DNA from: an uncultured bacterium
GTDB lineage: Bacteria; Patescibacteriota; Minisyncoccia; Moranbacterales; GWC2-37-73
Direction of reading: 5' to 3'
DNA: 10,851 nt
Assembly: GCA_903824515.1 (NCBI GenBank)
Contig: CAIJXA010000039.1
Location: forward strand, 1-10,851
Below, one piece after another: positions 5,653-10,851 of this stretch. The notes under the pieces are model-generated. The model was not told the origin of the DNA. It saw only the letters and a list, made by a program, of their open reading frames with translations, and searched no databases. Both the position numbers and the translations under genes were made by a program. Within the stretch, counting starts at the first letter, position 1; every line of letters starts with the position of its first letter.

Positions 5653-8600
5653 TTATAATTGGTCAATATCTTCCTCGGTTTTATCATAACCTCCAAGCTC
5701 ATCATCCAAACCATCGTCTTCTTTCATTTTTGAATCAACGAGTTCGACATCCAAACAAAGTCCTTTAAGTTCATTCACGAGCACGTGGAACGAAGCAGGA
5801 ATGTTTGGGCTCTTGATTTTTTCTCCTTTGATAATAGATTCATAAGCCTTTGAGCGTCCCAGCACATCATCAGATTTAATCGTGAGCATTTCTTGCAAGG
5901 TATAAGCTGCGCCATATCCTTCCAAGGCCCACACTTCCATCTCTCCAAAACGCTGTCCACCAAATTGAGCTTTTCCTCCCAACGGTTGCTGCGTAATCAG
6001 TGAGTATGGTCCGATTGATCGCATGTGCAACTTGTCTTCGACCAAATGATTGAGTTTCATCACATACATCACACCAACGGTTGTTTCATTGTCAAAACTT
6101 TCACCAGTCTTTCCATCAATCAATCTAATCTTGCCACTTTCTGGCAAACCAGCTTTGCGAAGTTCTATTTTAATGTCTTCTTCAGTCATACCATCTAGCG
6201 CAGGCGTCGCAGCTTTATAACCAAGCTTAAGGGCCGCCCATCCAAGATGAGTTTCCAAAATCTGACCAATGTTCATACGAGAGGCAACTCCAAGCGGATT
6301 CAAAATCACATCCACTGGCGTGCCATCTGGAAGATATGGCATATCCTCAACCGGAGCAATCCTTGAAATCACACCTTTGTTTCCATGACGCCCGGCCAAT
6401 TTGTCTCCCACGGAAACTTTTCGAAGCTGCGCAATTGAAACTTGAATTTGTTTGATGACACCAGTTGAAAGTTTGTCACCCTGTTCCCGCGAGAGAATTT
6501 TAATGTCAACAACCTTTCCATGTTCACCATGCGGCAAATAAAGCGAAGAATCTTTCACGTCTTTTGATTTCTCACCAAAGATAGCTCTCAGCAATCTCTC
6601 TTCCGGAGTCAAATCTCCCTCTCCTTTCGGAGTGATTTTTCCAACTAAGATATCACCGGAAGAAATTTCAGCCCCGATACGAATAATTCCGGTTTCATCC
6701 AAATTTTTCAATCTCTCCTCTCCGATATTTGGAATGTCTCGAGTTACAACCTCAGCGCCAAGTTTAGTGTCGCGAATATCAATTGCAAAATCTTCGATAT
6801 GAATTGAGCTGTACCAATCTTCTCGCAATAATCTTTCTGATAAAATAATAGCGTCTTCAAAGTTATATCCATCCCACGGAATAAAGGCCACCAATGGATT
6901 TTGTCCAAGGGCTAGTTCGCCATATTCAGTTGCTGCTCCATCAGCCAGCAGCTGTCCTTTTTTAACAACTTCACCTTTTTCCACACGAGGAATTTGACTC
7001 ATGCTAGTAAAGGCATTTGATTTCACGAAGCTTTGCAGGCGATATTCTCGTTTGAAACTTTCCTTCTTAGATCCAACAGGCGCAATTTCTTTAACTACAA
7101 TATGAGCAGCATCAACTTCGATAACCTCTCCGTCGCCAGCTGCCAGCACGACTTGTCCTGAATCAGCAGCCGCTTTGTCTTCAATTCCAGTTCCGACAAA
7201 TGGAGCCTGCGGTACGATGCATGGTACTGCTTGACGTTGCATATTTGAACCCATCAAGGCTCGGTTAGCATCATCATGTTCCAAAAATGGAATCAGCGAG
7301 GTTGCAATCGAAATGCATTGTTTGGCTGAAACATCAATAAGATCAACTTTTTCAGCTTCAATCATTTCGGGATGTCCCTTTACGCGAGCTTCCACCATTT
7401 TATCCACAATATTTCGATTTTCATCGGTTGCCACACGAGCATGTGTGATGATTTGCCTGTCTTCCACAGTTGCATTGACGTATTCAATTTCATTAGAAAT
7501 ATGCGGCTTGATTTGAATAACCTTTTTTCCTGATTTAATGATCTTGCCAGCAAGCTGCTCATTAATTTTGTCCCAAACTTTTCCGACACCTTCAATGTCT
7601 TCATTCAAAATTCTATTGACAAGACCTTCAAGCGTTGCAGCCACTTCTTTTTCAATTTTAATATAGGGAGTTTCCAAAAATCCAAAGTCATTAATGCGAG
7701 CATAAGAAGCCATATGTCCAACCAATCCGATATTTGGACCTTCCGGAGTTTCAATTGGGCAAATTCGGCCATAATGAGAATGATGCACATCTCGAACTTC
7801 AAATCCAGCTCGCTCTCTTGTCAATCCGCCTGGCCCCATCGCAGAAAGACGACGCTTGTGTTCAAGCTCAGCCAAAGGATTAACTTGGTCCATGAATTGT
7901 GAAAGCTGCGAACTCGAGAAAAATTCTTTGATAGCAGCCGCTACCGGCCTGGAATTGATCAATTGACCTGGCACTACAGTTTCAACGTCGCAAGTACTCA
8001 TGCGATCCTTGATATTTCGAGCCATGCGTGACATACCAATACGAAGCTTGTTTTGAACCAACTCTCCAACGCCTCTGACTCTTCTATTTCCAAGGTGGTC
8101 AATATCGTCAGCCATTGCTTGAGGATCATTATTAAGGCGGATAATTTCTTTAATGATCAAAAGTAAGTCTTCCATCAAAAGCACTCTATTTTCCTCATTA
8201 TCTTCACGCTCAACCATTAAACGTTGATTCAAACGATAACGACCAACGCTACCGAAATCATATTTTTCGAAATTAAAAAACATCCCATTCACAAGCTGCT
8301 TGGCGTTTTCTTCGGTAGCTAAATCGCCTGGTCTAATTCTTTTATATATTTCTTTATAACCCTCACCTTGATTTTTGGTGATGTCTTTAACCAGGGTTTC
8401 ATTGATGAAATGCACTTCTCCATTGTCAAATCCATCAAAAGCCTTCAAAATTTCTTCATCTTTTTGCATGCCAAAAGCTCGCAACAATGAAGTCACGGGA
8501 ATTTTTCGTTTACGGTCAATGCGAACATTCAAAACGCCATCAAGTCCTGTGTCAATTTCAATCCAAGCTCCACGATTAGGAATAAGCTTAGCACCAAAAA

Positions 8601-9108
8601 GCTTTTTGCCTTTCTGGTATTCCATTGTAAAGAAAACACCTGAGGATCGGATTAGCTGAGAAACAACTACGCGCTCAACACCATTAATCACGAAAGTTCC
8701 GCGTTCAGTCATTACTGGAAAATCTCCTAGATAAATTTCTTGTTCTTTGATTTCCCCGGTTTTCTTAATCACTAAGCGTGCCTTAGCTCGAAGCGGCGCT
8801 TCATAGGAAATGTTTTTGTTTTTAGCAACAAGCTCCGAAGTTTTCGGCTCGTCCAAATAATAATCAGTTAGGGAAAGTTCAAGATCCTTGCCAGTGAAAT
8901 CGTTAATTGGGTTGATTTCATCAAACAGTTCGCGCAAACCTTTCTTCAAAAACCATTGATAGGCGTCAATTTGACCTTCGATCAAATTTGGCAGTGAGAC
9001 AATCATCTGCTTTCTGAAAAACTTTCTTCGACTCAAGGATGAGGATGCTCCATAAGCGTCCTTCACTTTTAGGGCTTTCTTTTCATTGACCATAAAAACA
9101 GCGCTCAT
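5653..9108 (-). CDS. rpoB: DNA-directed RNA polymerase subunit beta
   Basis: This is the second-largest catalytic subunit of RNA polymerase (1151 aa); with beta' it forms the active-centre cleft. The rifampicin-pocket segment lies at about 399-427 (SSQLSQFMDQVNP, then HKRRLSAMGPGG), with the counterparts of E. coli Q513, D516, H526, R529 and S531 all conserved. The following RERAGFEVRDVH and ICPIETPEGPNIGL blocks are intact (about 431-461). Further on are GYNFEDAI (about 748-755), KVSVGDKLAGRHGNKGV (about 898-914) and the C-terminal clamp connector with GGKAQFGGQRFGEMEVWALE (about 1045-1064). An acidic tail ends the protein. No large insertion is present. The first ATG is preceded by a weak AAAAGAGAA run; an internal ATG at residue 6 has no better site. 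Expression should come from the promoter at 9341-9369 through a long leader. rplJ/rplL, the usual upstream partners, are absent. Confidence 0.99.
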   Translation of the reverse strand: MSAVFMVNEKKALKVKDAYGASSSLSRRKFFRKQMIVSLPNLIEGQIDAYQWFLKKGLRELFDEINPINDFTGKDLELSLTDYYLDEPKTSELVAKNKNISYEAPLRAKARLVIKKTGEIKEQEIYLGDFPVMTERGTFVINGVERVVVSQLIRSSGVFFTMEYQKGKKLFGAKLIPNRGAWIEIDTGLDGVLNVRIDRKRKIPVTSLLRAFGMQKDEEILKAFDGFDNGEVHFINETLVKDITKNQGEGYKEIYKRIRPGDLATEENAKQLVNGMFFNFEKYDFGSVGRYRLNQRLMVEREDNEENRVLLMEDLLLIIKEIIRLNNDPQAMADDIDHLGNRRVRGVGELVQNKLRIGMSRMARNIKDRMSTCDVETVVPGQLINSRPVAAAIKEFFSSSQLSQFMDQVNPLAELEHKRRLSAMGPGGLTRERAGFEVRDVHHSHYGRICPIETPEGPNIGLVGHMASYARINDFGFLETPYIKIEKEVAATLEGLVNRILNEDIEGVGKVWDKINEQLAGKIIKSGKKVIQIKPHISNEIEYVNATVEDRQIITHARVATDENRNIVDKMVEARVKGHPEMIEAEKVDLIDVSAKQCISIATSLIPFLEHDDANRALMGSNMQRQAVPCIVPQAPFVGTGIEDKAAADSGQVVLAAGDGEVIEVDAAHIVVKEIAPVGSKKESFKREYRLQSFVKSNAFTSMSQIPRVEKGEVVKKGQLLADGAATEYGELALGQNPLVAFIPWDGYNFEDAIILSERLLREDWYSSIHIEDFAIDIRDTKLGAEVVTRDIPNIGEERLKNLDETGIIRIGAEISSGDILVGKITPKGEGDLTPEERLLRAIFGEKSKDVKDSSLYLPHGEHGKVVDIKILSREQGDKLSTGVIKQIQVSIAQLRKVSVGDKLAGRHGNKGVISRIAPVEDMPYLPDGTPVDVILNPLGVASRMNIGQILETHLGWAALKLGYKAATPALDGMTEEDIKIELRKAGLPESGKIRLIDGKTGESFDNETTVGVMYVMKLNHLVEDKLHMRSIGPYSLITQQPLGGKAQFGGQRFGEMEVWALEGYGAAYTLQEMLTIKSDDVLGRSKAYESIIKGEKIKSPNIPASFHVLVNELKGLCLDVELVDSKMKEDDGLDDELGGYDKTEEDIDQL

Positions 9109-9193
9109 CAGTTCTCTTTTATTTTTGAAATTAAATCAAAAAAGAAAGAGCCAAAATGAGTTTAAAATTAAGGCTATTAAATTTAGCGAATTG

Positions 9194-9300
9194 TGTTTGT
9201 CATTCTCAGCTTACTTTTGAGAATTACCCTTCAAACAAAGCTTTTGTTGGCTTTAATTTGACAAAAAAGTTGTGCACTATTCTCACCCTTGAGCAGTGCA
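9194..9300 (-). promoter_or_regulatory. Structured rpoBC leader with two mutually exclusive pairings
   Basis: In the ~225-nt leader (minus strand), a first hairpin pairs 9295-9300 with 9273-9278 (6 bp) and is followed 4 nt later by six U residues (9263-9268), a weak terminator shape. A second hairpin pairs 9218-9224 with 9202-9208 (7 bp), extended by an outer 6-bp helix (9232-9237 with 9194-9199). The heptamer TGAGAAT occurs twice in the RNA (9279-9285 and 9202-9208). The single ATTCTCA (9218-9224) can pair with either copy. Pairing with the first would break the first hairpin. The remainder of 9109-9193 is AT-rich without obvious structure. Confidence 0.45.
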
Positions 9301-9340
9301 AAAATTTGGAAGTTCTATCCTAAATCTTGAATATATAAAT

Positions 9341-9369
9341 AATTTATCACGGATTGAAAAAAGTGTCAA
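9341..9369 (-). promoter_or_regulatory. rpoBC promoter
   Basis: On the minus strand a perfect -35 TTGACA (9364-9369), 17-bp spacer and -10 TAAATT (9341-9346) preceded by TGA (extended -10). Predicted start near 9334, about 225 nt before the rpoB ATG. It is the best sigma-70-type promoter between the small genes and rpoB. Confidence 0.8.
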
Positions 9370-9381
9370 CAGCGAGGAAAA

Positions 9382-9413
9382 TTGTTACATTGATACATTG
9401 TTAAATTGTTGAG
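9382..9413. repeat. Four imperfect tandem 8-bp repeats upstream of the rpoBC promoter
   Basis: The units TTGTTACA, TTGATACA, TTGTTAAA and TTGTTGAG follow one another with no gap. They start 13 bp upstream of the -35 box of the rpoBC promoter (positions about -48 to -79). They could be an UP-like AT-rich element, regulator sites, or a slippage-prone minisatellite. Confidence 0.65.
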
Positions 9414-9433
9414 AAATTATCAGGTTGAACTTG

Positions 9434-9454
9434 CCTGCCTGTCCGGTAGGCAGG
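9434..9454. repeat. CCTGCCT/AGGCAGG palindrome
   Basis: A perfect 7-bp inverted repeat (9434-9440 with 9448-9454) around a 7-nt centre. The CCTGCC..GGCAGG core is shared with the hairpin at 1832-1845. No U-tract follows on either strand, so a terminator is unlikely. The surrounding gene-free stretch 9455-9586 shows no other structure; the tail may include the left flank of the decayed insertion sequence. Confidence 0.55.
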
Positions 9455-9586
9455 TTTCAGGATTTTCGTTGCAATAGGCTTAGCGTACTTAAAATCAGAA
9501 TTTAGATTTAGGACTAATTAAAAATATGTAAGGATAAAAATGGCGATTTGGAGTACAATAGAAGGCATAATTGTAAATCATCTATT

Positions 9587-9795
9587 ATGCTGAATAAAAA
9601 AAGTGTCCAAAATGTAAAAAAGTATGTGCAGTAAAGAATGGAAAGTTTAGAGGTAAACAAGGATACAAGCGTAGCTTGTGTGGCAAACAATTCGTTAGCA
9701 AGTGCAGGCCAAAGGTATTACAGGAGCAAATGTGGAGTGCATATGTTTGGGGTAAGCAAACCCTAACACAGCTAGCAAAAGTTAATTCGGTATAA
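9587..9795 (+). pseudogene. Decayed insertion-sequence transposase, N-terminal zinc-finger fragment
   Basis: From 9604 the plus strand encodes CPKCKKVCAVKNGKFRGKQ, then GYKRSLCGKQF, and then W..YVWGKQTLTQLAKVNSV before a stop at 9793. The paired cysteines (C-x2-C then a C-G-K-Q-F block) and the W-x2-Y-V-x-G-K-Q-T-L-x-Q-L-A helix-turn-helix start are those of zinc-ribbon transposases; from memory the closest type is the IS256 'variant Zn-binding' group. The only good ATG (9587) is one base out of frame, across an A7 run (9596-9602). A -1 slip there would join MLNKK to the cysteine motif. About 70 codons remain and the DDE catalytic domain is missing, so it is a relic. No intact terminal repeats could be identified. 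Confidence 0.75.
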
Positions 9796-9827
9796 GGCCT
9801 AGAAATTATCCTACAAATATCGTTAGC

Positions 9828-9858
9828 AAAAAGGCCGGAAATCAAATCCCGACCTTTT
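9828..9858 (-). terminator. Rho-independent terminator downstream of the 85-aa gene
   Basis: A 10-bp stem (9829-9838 with 9849-9858) with a 10-nt loop. The one non-Watson-Crick pair is G-U only when transcribed on the minus strand (A-C on plus), and the minus RNA ends in a U run (9828-9832). It lies about 60 nt beyond the stop of the 85-aa gene, just past the transposase relic. Confidence 0.75.
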
Positions 9859-9874
9859 CAAAAACATTTTTATA

Positions 9875-9918
9875 TTTCCTAAAATCTATAAGCTAACGAA
9901 ACTAAAAGCTGTTTCGTT
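9875..9918. repeat. AGCT-type 3'-flanking repeat, copy 2, with stem-loop over the stop codon
   Basis: The block at 9891-9910 is 19/20 identical to 1909-1928 next to rpoC. Here it also forms a perfect 8-bp inverted repeat (9895-9902 with 9911-9918, 8-nt loop) that overlaps the stop codon of the 85-aa gene. Both repeat copies flank the 3' end of a minus-strand gene. Confidence 0.6.
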
Positions 9919-10174
9919 ATTTCTTTTTCTTTTTTCCTCCTCCCGAAGCCATGATTCCAGCAATGGTTCCGAGCGTCATGCCAATCCCAGCTGAAATTGC
10001 GGAGGCTTTCTCTGGATTTTTCTTGATGAAACCTTCCACTTTCTTAGCAGTTGCGTCCATTTGTTTTTTTATTTTCTCAAATTCTTTTTTGGCAATTCTT
10101 TCAAATTCTGCGCCTTTTGCTTGAGCCTTTTTCACGGTTTTTGCCGCAACCTTTTTGATTTGCTTGGTTCCCAT
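9917..10174 (-). CDS. Small Lys-rich protein with one C-terminal membrane segment (DUF883/YqjD-like architecture)
   Basis: Unrecognised at gene level. The 85-aa product has a charged, Lys/Glu/Ala-rich helical region (residues 4-50, probably an amphipathic helix or coiled coil). A K-K-N-P-E-K turn (51-56) follows, then a Gly/Ala-rich hydrophobic segment (about 57-77, ASAISAGIGMTLGTIAGIMAS) and a GGGKKKKK tail. The charged helix, then N-P, then Gly-rich membrane anchor resembles the DUF883/ElaB/YqjD family, whose E. coli members anchor to the inner membrane and bind ribosomes; this is similarity of layout only. The ATG at 10174 gives a compact protein; no proper Shine-Dalgarno is seen in the A-rich leader. 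It follows the 101-aa membrane gene by 80 nt on the same strand. That gap holds an A/T-rich imperfect stem-loop (about 10200-10224) and a possible -10 TATAAA (10222-10227), so co-transcription is uncertain. Confidence 0.7.
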   Translation of the reverse strand: MGTKQIKKVAAKTVKKAQAKGAEFERIAKKEFEKIKKQMDATAKKVEGFIKKNPEKASAISAGIGMTLGTIAGIMASGGGKKKKK

Positions 10175-10254
10175 TTTTTTGTTTTCTCATCCCAGCTTTT
10201 TAAAAAAGCCCGAAAGAGTTTTTTATATTAAAATTAATTAATCCTCATAACTTC

Positions 10255-10560
10255 TTATTTTTGGCTCACAACATATCCGACAGCCAAAGCAATTGCACCG
10301 ATAAACACATAACCGAATCCGGGAGCATTTTTTCCAAAAGTTGCTTCTGCAAATGTTGAAAGTCCGGTCAACAGATATGTGATGCCGAGGACCATCACAA
10401 CAGAACCAATCGCTCTTCTTTTCATTTGTTTAGTCCACGTATGTACTTGCATTGTGACATTTTCACTTAAACGTTCGAAAACATTTTCCACAAACCCTTG
10501 CACTAAGTTTTTCCAATCGCTGTGACCTGCGGCTTTGTTTTGTTTTGTTTTTGTTGGCAT
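10255..10560 (-). CDS. Small membrane protein with two predicted transmembrane helices
   Basis: No family recognised. The chosen start (ATG at 10560) gives 101 aa: a polar, charged N-terminus (1-15), an amphipathic helical stretch (about 16-47), a first membrane helix (about 50-70, AIGSVVMVLGITYLLTGLSTF), a short loop, and a second helix (about 80-98, PGFGYVFIGAIALAVGYVV), ending SQK. Both termini would be on the same side, probably cytoplasmic given the K/R residues before helix 1. The frame stays open to an ATG at 10659, but that codon lies inside a leader hairpin and the extra residues have no ribosome site, so the shorter form is preferred. A GTGGA run about 12 nt upstream is a poor Shine-Dalgarno. 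Expression should come from the strong promoter at 10675-10703. The architecture parallels the adjacent 85-aa protein, suggesting related envelope roles; holin-like function is possible but unsupported. Confidence 0.7.
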   Translation of the reverse strand: MPTKTKQNKAAGHSDWKNLVQGFVENVFERLSENVTMQVHTWTKQMKRRAIGSVVMVLGITYLLTGLSTFAEATFGKNAPGFGYVFIGAIALAVGYVVSQK

Positions 10561-10635
10561 AAAAAACTTTATCCACTTAATTCTCCCCCGTAAGAAATTT
10601 ATTAGAGATGAGAATAGAAGTTTATTAATTAAAAG

Positions 10636-10663
10636 AAAAAGGATGGGGTCTACACCCATCCTT
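10636..10663 (-). terminator. Terminator-like hairpin immediately downstream of a promoter (attenuator candidate)
   Basis: A perfect 9-bp stem (10655-10663 with 10639-10647) with a 7-nt loop runs on the minus strand into TTTTTCTTTT, the form of an intrinsic terminator. It starts only about 5 nt after the predicted transcription start of the promoter at 10675-10703 and lies about 75 nt before the ATG of the 101-aa gene. On the plus strand there is no U-tract. It could attenuate the 101-aa gene, protect its 5' end, or be the terminator of a displaced upstream gene. Confidence 0.7.
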
Positions 10664-10674
10664 AATATAACACA

Positions 10675-10703
10675 AGTATAGCATCAATTCCAGCAAAAGT
10701 CAA
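10675..10703 (-). promoter_or_regulatory. Strong promoter of the 101-aa membrane protein gene
   Basis: On the minus strand, -35 TTGACT (10698-10703), 17-bp spacer and -10 TATACT (10675-10680) preceded by TGC (extended -10). Predicted start near 10668. The -35 context (TTGACTTTT.CTG) is close to that of the RT promoter at 1725-1752. Confidence 0.8.
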
Positions 10704-10771
10704 CATGAAGCTCTTAAATTCTAATCTGAATTGCAATTTGCCTTTAAACAAAAGGACACCCCGTTGTGAGG

Positions 10772-10777
10772 TATAAT
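10772..10777 (+). promoter_or_regulatory. Candidate -10 element of the IS30-like transposase
   Basis: A perfect TATAAT on the plus strand 36 bp before the transposase ATG. No good -35 is found 17 bp upstream. The sequence from about 10750 (AAAGGACACCCC) may be the left terminal repeat of the element, as insertion-sequence promoters often lie just inside the end. The stretch 10704-10749 shows nothing else. Confidence 0.4.
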
Positions 10778-10813
10778 AGTTACGCTACATAACTAATTAA
10801 TATCACAAATAAG

Positions 10814-10851
10814 ATGTCCCACACACAGCTTAACTTAAAACAACGTTTTCA
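10814..10851 (+). CDS. Start of a transposase, probably IS30 family (runs off the window)
   Basis: Twelve complete codons are present: MSHTQLNLKQRF. This M-S-x-x-Q-L-x-L-x-Q-R-(Y/F) opening is the typical start of IS30-family transposases, where it leads into the N-terminal helix-turn-helix. It reads divergently from the small membrane-protein gene. Upstream are a TATAAT at 10772 and an AAGG sequence (10812 back) too close to call a ribosome site. The catalytic DDE domain is beyond the window, so integrity is unknown, and the family call rests on twelve residues. Confidence 0.5.
   Translation, partial: MSHTQLNLKQRF

Noticed and set aside
7820..7905. Rifampicin-resistance substitutions in RpoB
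   Set aside because: The key pocket residues (counterparts of Q513, D516, H526, R529, S531) are wild type. The V at the N518 position and M at L533 look like ordinary lineage variation.
9585..9845. Minus-strand frame of 86 codons
   Set aside because: It is the reverse complement of the transposase relic, which has clear cysteine motifs on the plus strand, and it runs into the terminator at 9828-9858.
10255..10659. Longer 134-aa form of the membrane protein
   Set aside because: Its ATG lies inside the leader hairpin at 10636-10663 with no ribosome site, and the added residues look like translated leader.

Overview
The window reads like a chromosomal segment of a candidate-phyla-radiation bacterium (Patescibacteria, perhaps Parcubacteria-like). 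This is an inference from four things. The proteins are AT-leaning and lysine-rich. RpoB and RpoC are compact (1151 and 1190 aa) with no large lineage insertions. rpoBC stands alone, without rplJL upstream or rpsL/rpsG downstream. The intergenic DNA is full of short palindromes. The standard code fits: rpoC ends in TAG, and rpoB and the RT gene end in TAA. Nothing here fixes the phylum.

Layout. Almost everything is on the minus strand, so transcription runs from high to low coordinates. At the right edge (10814 onward) a plus-strand IS30-like transposase begins. A strong minus-strand promoter (10675-10703) drives a 101-aa two-helix membrane protein (10255-10560), followed by an 85-aa Lys-rich protein with one C-terminal membrane segment (9917-10174) and a terminator at 9828-9858. 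A decayed plus-strand transposase N-terminus lies at 9587-9795. Next come a palindromic repeat, an 8-bp tandem repeat, the rpoBC promoter (9341-9369) and a ~225-nt structured leader. rpoB (5653-9108) and rpoC (1946-5518) follow, separated by 134 nt that carry a repeat element. rpoC ends with a 3'-flanking repeat, a three-way-junction palindrome (1820-1876) and a strong terminator (1778-1807).

Downstream of rpoC is a self-contained cassette: its own promoter (1725-1752), a ~235-nt leader with a well-organised RNA fold (1540-1669), the strongest Shine-Dalgarno in the window, a 361-aa retron-like reverse transcriptase (396-1481) and a near-perfect terminator (363-393). The RT's motif C reads YADN instead of YADD, so one of the three metal-binding aspartates is replaced by asparagine. 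Beyond it, a divergently unrelated but co-oriented RhuM-family gene runs off the left edge.

The rpoBC unit supplies the catalytic core of RNA polymerase. The RT cassette plus RhuM looks like accessory, possibly defence-related, cargo lodged next to this housekeeping operon. The RT with its structured leader is the best candidate for an undescribed system. Its assignment as a retron or other RNA-templated element is inferred from motifs and layout, not demonstrated.
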